The position numbers were made by a program, and so were the translations under genes. Shown one piece after another: positions 33,177 to 40,462 of a DNA stretch of 44,305 nt. How positions within the stretch are numbered: position 1 is the first letter of the stretch; every line of letters begins with the position of its first letter. Source of the DNA: Pseudomonadota bacterium (GTDB taxonomy: Bacteria; Pseudomonadota; Alphaproteobacteria; Sphingomonadales; Sphingomonadaceae); the NCBI GenBank assembly GCA_023426225.1, contig JAFABD010000148.1, forward strand, positions 1 to 44,305, written 5' to 3'. The notes under the pieces are model-generated. The model searched no databases, was not told the DNA's origin, and saw nothing but the letters and a program-made list of their open reading frames with translations.

Positions 33177-33183
33177 TCCCCCC

Positions 33184-33834
33184 TCACCGGCCGATCGGCG
33201 GACGACCGAAAACGCTCGGATCGAAACGTGCCGGCAGCGGGCGTGCCGGGTCGGCCTCCGCCTGCACCGGCGCCGCCGCGGTCTGTTGCGGCTGAGCGGC
33301 CATGGTGAACGCCATCGGTTCGGCCAGATAGGCCTGAACGGGCGTCCCCGGCTCGATCCGTCCGCTGGTTCCATGGATGAGGAAGCCCAAACCCGAGACA
33401 AATGCCATCGTCGCGATCGACGCCAAGGTTCCGCTCTTGCCCTCGTCATAGGAGCGGCCGGTCAGGCGAACCGGGCCGGCGGGCGTTTCGGCATAGAGCA
33501 ACTGTATTTCCAGTTTTCCCTTGCGCCCGAAATGACCGTTACGCTGAACCCGCGTCACCTCCGCCACCACCGGCGCCCCGATCGGAATGACGACCTGCCC
33601 GCGAAACGCGACGCTCTCGGCGACGTTGAGGTAAATGCGGTCGCCCGGCCGATTCTCCAGCGTCGAAATCTGTGTCCGCGTCGTCAGCAGCAACGGGGTG
33701 CCCATCGGCAGATAATAGCGTGACGCCGCGGTATTCGTTGACTGCGGCGCGGGCCAATAGACATAATTTTGCGCCTGCGCACTACCGATCGAACCCGCGC
33801 AGATCAGCATCAGAGTCGGCATTTTCCAAAACAT
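33184..33834 (-). CDS. Exported protein of unknown function, sphingomonad-type
   Basis: This 216-residue protein starts at ATG 33834, with AGGGGG ten bases upstream. The signal peptide covers about 1-22 (cleavage at A-Q-A before QNY). The mature part has a beta-rich core with P-M-G-T-P-L-L-L-T-T-R-T, R-P-G-D-R-I-Y-L-N-V-A-E, V-I-P-I-G-A-P-V-V-A-E-V and G-H-F-G-R-K-G-K-L-E-I-Q, a pattern recalling VirB10/TrbI-like or SH3-type beta domains. A hydrophobic stretch near 140-160 and a Pro/Ala-rich tail follow. Similar proteins are common in this group without an assigned role. A 30-codon upstream extension of the frame is A/T-rich and noncoding. An AT-rich promoter region lies at about 33,840-33,960. 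Confidence 0.8.
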   Translation of the reverse strand: MFWKMPTLMLICAGSIGSAQAQNYVYWPAPQSTNTAASRYYLPMGTPLLLTTRTQISTLENRPGDRIYLNVAESVAFRGQVVIPIGAPVVAEVTRVQRNGHFGRKGKLEIQLLYAETPAGPVRLTGRSYDEGKSGTLASIATMAFVSGLGFLIHGTSGRIEPGTPVQAYLAEPMAFTMAAQPQQTAAAPVQAEADPARPLPARFDPSVFGRPPIGR

Positions 33835-33969
33835 GAAGATTAATCCCCCTAATGATTCACAGGGAATTGCTATCTTCATTTCTTTAATGATCGTTTTATT
33901 CCAACAAGGCGAATAGCCGCCCAATTATCGTGAATATCTTATGAATAATGACCGCCCCCGGCTCTGCTC

Positions 33970-34416
33970 TCAGCGCTGCAACTTGGTCGCCAGGATCACC
34001 GAGGAAGTCGTGCGCTCGACGCCGTCGATTGCTCCGATCTGATCGAGCAGGTCGTTGAGCCGCCCCAGATCAGCCGACTCGACCATCGCGATCAGGTCAT
34101 GCGCGCCGGCAATCGCGTGCAGCGCCGTCACTTCGGGCATGGCGGCCAGCGCCTCCTGCGTCGCCTGCGTCGCGCGGGGGAACAGCTTGATCATCACATG
34201 CGCGCGGATCACGCGCCGGTCATGATCGTCGCCCAGCCGCACGGTATAGCCGGCGATGATCCCCTGCCGCTCCAGCCGCTCGATCGCGCTGTAGACCGTC
34301 GCACGCGACACGCCGAGTTCGGCGGCAAGGTCCGAAACATGGCGTCGCGCATCGTCGCGCAGCAACGCCAGCAACTGCCGGTCGAGCGCTTCGGGCGCGC
34401 GCGCGGCGCCCGTCAC
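33970..34416 (-). CDS. Lrp/AsnC-family transcriptional regulator
   Basis: This 148-residue regulator has an N-terminal winged helix-turn-helix (about 10-60: L-D-R-Q-L-L-A-L-L-R-D-D-A-R, then L-A-A-E-L-G-V-S-R-A-T-V-Y-S-A-I-E-R-L) and a C-terminal RAM ligand-binding domain (about 68-145: V-M-I-K-L-F-P, A-I-A-G-A-H-D-L-I-A-M-V). Such proteins form octamers and sense amino acids. The GTG start overlaps the stop of the cyanophycinase-like gene (GTGA), so the two are translated together. It is therefore the likely local regulator of the divergent hydrolase and TonB receptor/M20 transcripts. The effector is probably an amino acid released by those peptidases (inference). Confidence 0.92.
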   Translation of the reverse strand: MTGAARAPEALDRQLLALLRDDARRHVSDLAAELGVSRATVYSAIERLERQGIIAGYTVRLGDDHDRRVIRAHVMIKLFPRATQATQEALAAMPEVTALHAIAGAHDLIAMVESADLGRLNDLLDQIGAIDGVERTTSSVILATKLQR

Positions 34417-35543
34417 CCGCCCGATCCGGCTAGGGCAAGCGCGGTGCCGGTCGGTCCCGGCGCGTCCTTGAGCACGCCGCGCTCGACACGCGCGGTGCCG
34501 GCAAAGGCCGGGCGCGTGACGTGCAGCGTGTTGAGGTCGAGCACGCTGTCCGGCCCGATGCCGGTGATGCGCAGCCCGTGCCAGTCGAGCGGCGTCGCCG
34601 CCGCCAGCCGCGGCGACGCGGTCGGACGCACCAGCCAGGCAAAGCCGCCGTCAGGCGTGTGCAGCCGCGCGGTTCCGTCGGCCTCGACGCACAGCGCGCT
34701 GCCTTCGTCGACGCCCAGGCCGACCGCACGCGGATCGATCGCCCGCGCCTTGGCGACGAAGGCGATCAGTCGGCCCAGCCGGTTGCGCGCGCTGAAATGC
34801 GTGTCGGTGACGATGTGCTTCATGCGCGGCAGGTCGAGGAAGCCCGATACCAGCGTCACCGCCGGCCCGGCCGGATCGGCCAGCGCATGCGACGCATCGA
34901 TGCTGCCGCCGTCCAGCGCACCATAGGCGGTGCCGCCCAGGATCGCGAGCCCGGCACTCGTTCCGCCCAGCGGGCGCCCGCGGCGCACATGATCGTCGAG
35001 CGCGCGGGCGAGCGGCGTTCCCTGCCAGTAACGCACATAATTGGCCTGGTCGCCGCCCGCGATGAAGATGCCGTCGGCGCGCGCGAGCGCGGCGAGCACG
35101 CGCGGGTCGCTCGCCGCGGCGCGATCGTGAAAGACGAAGGTCTGGACCGAGGCGACGCCGCCCACCTGGTGATAGATTTCCTCGCCCGCCTCGTTCGCGC
35201 CCGACGCGCGCAGCACGACGATATGCCCATGACCGGCCTGGGCCGCGAACCAGCGGAACGCCGAATAGTCCCACTCGCCGCCGCCGACGAGCATCAGGCC
35301 CGGCCGGGTGCGCGCGGGGCGCCGGGCCGACAGGTCGCCGATGCTATAATAGGCATAACCGAAAGTCGCGGCGGGTTCCTTGTCGGGCACCGCCCCGGCG
35401 ACGGGCGCCGGCGATGCGGCGTCGCGCGGACCGGCGAGCGCCGCGCCGCCCGCGATCGGAACCACCGCCACCGCCATCATCGCGGTCCCGCCGGCTGCCA
35501 GCAGCCCAAACCGCGCGCCCATTCCCCGCAAGCGTGACTTCAT
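34413..35543 (-). CDS. Exported cyanophycinase-like peptidase (S51 family)
   Basis: This 376-residue enzyme of the S51/cyanophycinase fold cleaves, in known members, beta-aspartyl-arginine links of cyanophycin or other alpha-aspartyl bonds. A signal peptide covers about 1-41. Motifs are G-L-M-L-V-G-G-G (start of the fold), F-I-A-G-G-D-Q-A-N-Y, G-G-T-S-A-G-L-A-I-L with the nucleophile Ser, T-D-T-H-F-S-A-R-N-R-L-G-R-L, and G-L-G-V-D-E-G-S-A-L. These match cyanophycinase more than dipeptidase E. The C-terminal 60 residues are a beta add-on. ATG 35543 has AAGGA nine bases upstream; ATG 35549 is only three away. The organism need not store cyanophycin: export argues for scavenging. It is divergent from a TonB receptor. 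Confidence 0.85.
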   Translation of the reverse strand: MKSRLRGMGARFGLLAAGGTAMMAVAVVPIAGGAALAGPRDAASPAPVAGAVPDKEPAATFGYAYYSIGDLSARRPARTRPGLMLVGGGEWDYSAFRWFAAQAGHGHIVVLRASGANEAGEEIYHQVGGVASVQTFVFHDRAAASDPRVLAALARADGIFIAGGDQANYVRYWQGTPLARALDDHVRRGRPLGGTSAGLAILGGTAYGALDGGSIDASHALADPAGPAVTLVSGFLDLPRMKHIVTDTHFSARNRLGRLIAFVAKARAIDPRAVGLGVDEGSALCVEADGTARLHTPDGGFAWLVRPTASPRLAAATPLDWHGLRITGIGPDSVLDLNTLHVTRPAFAGTARVERGVLKDAPGPTGTALALAGSGG

Positions 35544-35579
35544 GGCCATAGTTCCTTTCAAAACGTGCGATTCGACCCC

Positions 35580-35601
35580 GAATATTGCATTTTTGTTATT
35601 C
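35580..35601. promoter_or_regulatory. Candidate Lrp-type operator in the shared promoter
   Basis: The 83-bp gap between the divergent cyanophycinase-like and TonB-receptor starts contains GAATATTGCATTTTTG followed by TTATTC: inverted GAATA and TATTC ends around a 12-bp AT-rich centre. AT-rich palindromes of about this size are typical Lrp/AsnC sites. It is the most AT-rich stretch nearby and lies next to genes coupled to an Lrp-family regulator. Confidence 0.45.
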
Positions 35602-35626
35602 CATTTCGCCAAGGATCAATATCATT

Positions 35627-38476
35627 ATGTCGGCGGTGGCAAATAGGGGAAATCGGGTCGTGACGAATCGTGGGATGATGGCACTGGCGGGCGTCAGCCT
35701 GTGGGTGCTCGCGGGGGCGAGCCAGGCGCAGGCGCAGGATCAGAACGCAGGCGTTCCCGCCGCGGAGGCGCCGGCCCAGGCCGAAATCGTGGTGCTCGGC
35801 TCGCGCATCCCGCGCGTCCAGGCCGAAGGACCGGCGCCGGTGACGACGATCACGGCCAACGACATTCTGCGCAACGGCTATCAGAGCATCCCCGACGTCC
35901 TGCGCGGCATCTCGCAGAACGGCGGCGAGACACAGAGCCAGCAGAGCGCGTCGGGCGCATCCTTCACCCCTGGCGCGCAGCAGGTCGACCTGCGCGGGCT
36001 CGGTCCCAACCATACGCTGGTGCTGGTCAACGGTCGGCGGATCGCGGACTTCCCGCTTCCGTTCCAGGGCAACAGCAACTTCACCGACATTTCGAACATC
36101 CCGGTGGGGCTGATCGACAACCTTCAGGTGCTCAGCGGCAGCGCATCGGCCATCTACGGTTCGGACGCGATCGCGGGCGTCATCAACTTCCAGCTCAAGA
36201 ACAAGCCCGACGGGACGCGGATCGACCTGCGTTATGGCAACACCGAGCATGGCGGCGGCGCCTCGTATCGGCTGACGGGGACCACCGGCTGGGAAACCGG
36301 CGGCTTCCACGGCGTTCTCGGGATCGAGCTGCTCAGCCAGCGTCCGCTCTGGCAGTATCAGCGCAGCCGCCAGGATTCGACTGCGGACAACCCCACCACG
36401 GCCACGCCTCTCGCGCGCCGCACCTTCCTGCGCACCGACGAATATACCGGCTATATCAACCCGGGCGCAAACACCTGCGCGACGCTTTCGGGCCTCAACG
36501 GCGGCACCGTCTACTATGCCAGCCGCCCGCGCTACGACACCATATCCGGGCCGGGCTATTTCTGCGGCAGCAACGAATCGGTCGCCTATGGCACGATGAT
36601 TTCGGACCGCAAATCGATGAGCGCCTATAGCGCGCTCGGCTATTCGCTCGGCGACAATGTCGAGTTGTTCACCGATCTTCAGTTCAGCTATTCCGAGCTC
36701 AAGCTGTTCCGCGATGTGCTGAGCTGGTATTATGTCGCGCCTGACGGCAATGAAGAGGGCACTTTCTTCAACCCGCGCCTGTCGCCCGACGCGACGGACA
36801 GCGGCCGCCAGCTCGACAACTGGACGCGCCAGTTCACGCCCGAGGAGATGGGCGGGCTCCAGAAGGGAATGACGCGCAACAACGCCGTCAGCTTCAGCAT
36901 CACGCCCGGCATCAAGGGCAAGTTCAGCGATGGCCGCTGGTCGTACGAGGTCTCGTTCAACCATTCCGAATATCGCTCGAAGATCTTCTTTCCGAAGGTC
37001 GTGATCAGCAAGGCCAACGCCTTTTTCCTCGGCGCCCAGCAGGGTGTCGATGAGGACAGCGGCTATCCGATCTTCGACGCCGATCCCGCGCGGCTGTACA
37101 AGCCGCTGACGCCGTCGGAATTTGCGTCGATCACGGCGGATTCGATCTATCGACCCAAATCCTGGGTCAACAATGCCTCGGCGACGATCAGCACGACCGA
37201 GCTGTTCCGCCTGCCGGCCGGGCCGGTCGGCTTCGCGGCGGTCGTCGAGGGCGGCAACCAGGGCTTCAACCTGCGTCCCGATCCGCTGGCGCTCACCCAT
37301 TATTATGTCGGTCTTGTCGATTCCGACGGCCGCGGTACGCGCGACCACTGGGCAGCGGGCGGCGAATTGCGCGTGCCGGTGTTCAAGTTCCTGCAACTGA
37401 GCGGCGCGGCGCGCTACGACCATTACGCCTTCGCCGACAGCCGCTTCGGCAAGCTGACCTGGAACCTGGGCGGCGAACTGCGGCCGAACGACACGCTGCT
37501 TCTCCGCGCCGCCTATGGCACCGGCTTCCGCGCGCCCGACCTCAACTATGTGTTCCGCGGCCCTGGCAACACCCACCCGTCCGCCACGGACTATTATCTC
37601 TGCCGTCAGACGGGCCAGACCGATCCGCTCAGCGACTGCGAATATGCCGATGAGGGGATCATCGCCTATCGCAACGGCAACCGGCGCCTGCGGCCCGAGA
37701 CCTCGACCTCGTTCAATGCGGGCGCCGTGTGGCAGCCGCGCGCGTGGTTCGACATTTCCGCCGACTATTTCCGGGTGGCGATGAAGAATCAGGTGCTCGA
37801 CATGGATCTCGACACCGTGCTGCGCGACGAGGCCAATTGCCGGCTGGGCACCACCAGCGCGGGCACGGCGGTCGACAAGAACTCGCCGACTTGCGTCGAT
37901 GCGATCGCGCGCGTGAAACGCTATGTCGGCGGGGCGCTCGACGGGATGGTCCAGGGTGTCGCGATCGAGCCGATCAACGTCGCCGAGGAAACGACCGACG
38001 GCATCGACCTCGCCGCGCATCTGCGCATCCGCACCGTCGCGATCGGCGATTTCACGCTCACCGGCGCATGGACCTATGTGTTCAACCACACGACGCGCCA
38101 GTATCCGGGCGATCCCCAGATCAACAAGCTCGCCTATGACAGCAAATACGACATCCCGCGCGACAAGGGCATGCTTTCGCTGAGCTGGAAGCTCGATCGC
38201 CTCACCACGACGATTTCGGGCCAGCGGCTCGGCAAGCTGCCCAACTATGATCAGGACGCCTATATCAAGGCGAGCTACCTGTTCAATCTGTCGGCCCAGT
38301 ATCGCATCAACGACCGGCTCCAGCTTTCGGGGACGATCAACAACCTGTTCGACCAGGCGCCGATCCGCGACCGCACCTATTCGAGCTATCCCTATTACGA
38401 CATCTCGTGGTTCGACGGCGTCGGGCGCAGCTTCTATCTTCAGCTCAGCTACAAGATGGGCGGGAACCCGTTGTGA
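35627..38476 (+). CDS. TonB-dependent receptor of the peptide-scavenging module
   Basis: This 949-residue outer-membrane receptor starts at ATG 35627 behind AAGGA. The signal peptide ends at A-Q-A before QDQ (about residue 37). It has a TonB-box-like E-I-V-V-L-G-S-R, a plug (about 65-185) with V-D-L-R-G-L-G-P-N-H-T-L-V-L-V-N-G-R-R and A-S-A-I-Y-G-S-D-A-I-A-G-V-I-N-F, and a large 22-strand-type barrel with N-L-F-D-Q-A-P near the end. The plug signature is of the class used for larger organic substrates such as oligopeptides or glycans, not siderophores. The stop overlaps the M20 start (TGATG), so import and hydrolysis are translationally coupled. With the cyanophycinase-like enzyme across the promoter, a peptide substrate is the best inference. 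Confidence 0.93.
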   Translation: MSAVANRGNRVVTNRGMMALAGVSLWVLAGASQAQAQDQNAGVPAAEAPAQAEIVVLGSRIPRVQAEGPAPVTTITANDILRNGYQSIPDVLRGISQNGGETQSQQSASGASFTPGAQQVDLRGLGPNHTLVLVNGRRIADFPLPFQGNSNFTDISNIPVGLIDNLQVLSGSASAIYGSDAIAGVINFQLKNKPDGTRIDLRYGNTEHGGGASYRLTGTTGWETGGFHGVLGIELLSQRPLWQYQRSRQDSTADNPTTATPLARRTFLRTDEYTGYINPGANTCATLSGLNGGTVYYASRPRYDTISGPGYFCGSNESVAYGTMISDRKSMSAYSALGYSLGDNVELFTDLQFSYSELKLFRDVLSWYYVAPDGNEEGTFFNPRLSPDATDSGRQLDNWTRQFTPEEMGGLQKGMTRNNAVSFSITPGIKGKFSDGRWSYEVSFNHSEYRSKIFFPKVVISKANAFFLGAQQGVDEDSGYPIFDADPARLYKPLTPSEFASITADSIYRPKSWVNNASATISTTELFRLPAGPVGFAAVVEGGNQGFNLRPDPLALTHYYVGLVDSDGRGTRDHWAAGGELRVPVFKFLQLSGAARYDHYAFADSRFGKLTWNLGGELRPNDTLLLRAAYGTGFRAPDLNYVFRGPGNTHPSATDYYLCRQTGQTDPLSDCEYADEGIIAYRNGNRRLRPETSTSFNAGAVWQPRAWFDISADYFRVAMKNQVLDMDLDTVLRDEANCRLGTTSAGTAVDKNSPTCVDAIARVKRYVGGALDGMVQGVAIEPINVAEETTDGIDLAAHLRIRTVAIGDFTLTGAWTYVFNHTTRQYPGDPQINKLAYDSKYDIPRDKGMLSLSWKLDRLTTTISGQRLGKLPNYDQDAYIKASYLFNLSAQYRINDRLQLSGTINNLFDQAPIRDRTYSSYPYYDISWFDGVGRSFYLQLSYKMGGNPL

Positions 38477-39825
38477 TGCGGGCAACGCGTTGGAACCGGG
38501 CCGCGCGCGTCGCGGCGCCGCTGCTGATGGGCGCGCTCGCCGCCTTCGCGGCGACGGCCCATGCCGCACCGCGCGGCGAAAGGCTGTCGCCGGCCGAAGC
38601 GCGGATGGTGCGCAGCGTCGACGACGGCTTCGAAGGCTCGGTGGCGCTGCTCGAACGGCTGGTCAACCAGAACAGCGGCACGCTCAACCTGGCGGGCGTC
38701 GAAGCGGTCGGCCGGATGATGCGCGCCGAGCTCGAACCGCTGGGCTTTGCCGTCGAATGGAAGCCGATGACGCAGACGGGGCGGGCGGGCCACCTCATCG
38801 CCGTCCACCGCGGTCGTCCGGGTAGCAAGCGGATCCTGCTGATCGGCCATCTCGACACCGTGTTCGAGCCCGGCTCGCCGTTCCAGAAGTTCGTCCGTCG
38901 CGGCGACAAGGCCGAGGGGCCCGGGGTCGGCGACGACAAGGGCGGACTGGTGGTCATCCTGTCTGCGCTCCAGGCGATGCGCGCGGCGGGGACGCTCGGC
39001 GCGGCCAATATCGAAATCGTGCTCACCGGCGACGAAGAGGATGCCGGCACGCCGATCGCCACCGCACGTGCCGATCTGATCGCGGCCGGCCGCCGCGCCG
39101 ACGTCGCGCTCGATTTCGAAGGGCTTGTGACCGAAGACGGCAAGGACATGGGGTCGATCGCGCGCCGGTCGGTCACCGACTGGACGCTCACGGCGACCGG
39201 ACATACCGGCCACTCGTCGCTGATCTTCACGCCCGAACAGGGCGACGGTGCGGTGAACGAGCTGGCGCGCATCCTCGCGGCCTTCCGCACCGAACTCCCC
39301 GAACCCAATCTGACGTTCAACGCAGGCGTGATCGCGGGCGGCAGCACCGCGACGATCGACGACAGCGGTTCGGCGCGTGCGACCGGCAAGACCAACATCA
39401 TCGCCGCCGTCGCGATCGCCAAGGGCGATTTCCGCACGCTCAGCAACGAGCAGACCGCGCGCGTCCGCGCCGCGATGGAACGCATCGTCGCCGCGCATGC
39501 CCCGGGCACCGATGCACGGATCGTGTTCGGCGAAGGCTATCCGGCAATGGCCCCGACGCCCGGCAATCAGGCGCTGCTCGCCGCGCTCAACGGCGTCAAT
39601 CGCGCGCTCGGGCTCGCCGAAATGGCGCCGCTCGATCCGCTCAAGCGCGGCGCCGGCGACATTTCGTTCGTCGCGGCCGACGTCGACAGTCTGGCGGGGC
39701 TCGGCACGCTCAGCACCGGCGACCATGCGCCCGGCGAGACGGTCGAGCTCACCAGCATCCGCCGCCAGGCCAAACGTGCGGCGATCCTCATCAGCCGGCT
39801 GAGCGCCGAGCCACGCACCCGCTGA
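38476..39825 (+). CDS. Exported M20-family metallopeptidase
   Basis: This 449-residue zinc peptidase of the M20 (glutamate carboxypeptidase/CPG2-like) family has a signal peptide (1-30, A-H-A before APRG), so it acts in the periplasm. Zinc ligands and catalytic residues are seen: His125 and Asp127 in G-H-L-D-T-V-F, Asp153 in G-V-G-D-D-K-G-G, the Glu pair at about 187-188 in T-G-D-E-E-D-A-G, an Asp in the A-L-D-F-E-G segment, and the late His in G-D-H-A-P-G-E. The dimerisation domain lies at about 225-340. It shares one nucleotide with the TonB-receptor stop. It would cut dipeptides or N-acyl amino acids delivered by the receptor, possibly those made by the neighbouring cyanophycinase-like enzyme. 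Confidence 0.92.
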   Translation: MRATRWNRAARVAAPLLMGALAAFAATAHAAPRGERLSPAEARMVRSVDDGFEGSVALLERLVNQNSGTLNLAGVEAVGRMMRAELEPLGFAVEWKPMTQTGRAGHLIAVHRGRPGSKRILLIGHLDTVFEPGSPFQKFVRRGDKAEGPGVGDDKGGLVVILSALQAMRAAGTLGAANIEIVLTGDEEDAGTPIATARADLIAAGRRADVALDFEGLVTEDGKDMGSIARRSVTDWTLTATGHTGHSSLIFTPEQGDGAVNELARILAAFRTELPEPNLTFNAGVIAGGSTATIDDSGSARATGKTNIIAAVAIAKGDFRTLSNEQTARVRAAMERIVAAHAPGTDARIVFGEGYPAMAPTPGNQALLAALNGVNRALGLAEMAPLDPLKRGAGDISFVAADVDSLAGLGTLSTGDHAPGETVELTSIRRQAKRAAILISRLSAEPRTR

Positions 39826-39969
39826 CCCCTCGCCCCGTCCCGCATCGCGGCCCGCACGGACCTGAACCAAAGTCCAATTGCATCGCACCCGCGATCGCGC
39901 GATGAATCGATGCTGGCGGGTCGCGCACAGAACATAAATGCGGGCGCCCAATGGGGAATGGGGGTCGTG

Positions 39970-40164
39970 ATGGATGATCTGGAGGCATGGCGGCTCGCCG
40001 TGCAGGTCCGCGCCACATGGGGCGCGGCATCCGAATGCTATGTCGGCGAGCGACTGCGCAGCGCCCAGGCGCTGGCCGACACCGAGGCCGAGGCCCGGTG
40101 GCACGCCGTTGCCGCGGCGCTGGCGCAGCTTGCGAACGACGCCGCGACGCACGCGACCGACTGA
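39970..40164 (+). CDS. Small DUF6961-like protein
   Basis: This is a 64-residue protein starting at ATG 39970 with GGGGG five bases upstream; upstream in-frame ATGs lack a site. The pattern M-D-D-L-E-A-W-R-L-A-V, then G-E-R-L, A-D-T-E-A-E-A-R-W-H-A-V-A-A-A-L-A-Q-L, follows the small sphingomonad family that typically reads D-E-E-I-W-A-x-A-L-W-V-E at its start. In those proteins a short helical bundle couples an N-terminal acidic helix to an R/K-W-x-x-I/V-A helix. No function is known. It has no signal peptide and no operon partner. A hairpin starts two bases after its stop. Confidence 0.6.
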   Translation: MDDLEAWRLAVQVRATWGAASECYVGERLRSAQALADTEAEARWHAVAAALAQLANDAATHATD

Positions 40165-40165
40165 T

Positions 40166-40229
40166 CCCGACATCTGAATGTCGGGCCTTCCCCGCAAAGT
40201 GCGCTTTGCGGCAGGCAAGTGCAACTTGC
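40166..40229. repeat. Three consecutive perfect hairpins
   Basis: In 64 bp there are three adjoining inverted repeats: CCCGACAT/ATGTCGGG (40166-40185, 4-nt loop), CCGCAAAG/CTTTGCGG (40192-40211, 4-nt loop) and GCAAGT/ACTTGC (40215-40229, 3-nt loop). They lie between the small gene and the convergent histidine kinase. The first could terminate the small gene. The rest of the 298-bp gap (40,165-40,462) shows no gene. Confidence 0.6.
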
Positions 40230-40462
40230 TCGCTCATCCCCGACTGCATCGATAGGATTTGGATCGACGCGGTTCGTTCCCTTTCCGCGCCTTTCCGCCC
40301 CGCTGACGAGCGCGCAGCAGGCGGAGCCTCTCCTTGCCTTTGCGGGACCGCGCGGCCTTTCCCGACGCGGTCCCGTCCTTTCGGCAGACCGCCGAACCGC
40401 ACAGCGCAGGTTATGGATGTCACCGCCTCAGCAGGCGTGGTTAGCCTCGCCTGCCGCTTACG

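Noticed and set aside
35558..38569. A 1,003-codon minus-strand frame opposite the TonB receptor
   Set aside because: The plus strand has plug and barrel motifs, and the minus-strand product is antisense composition only.
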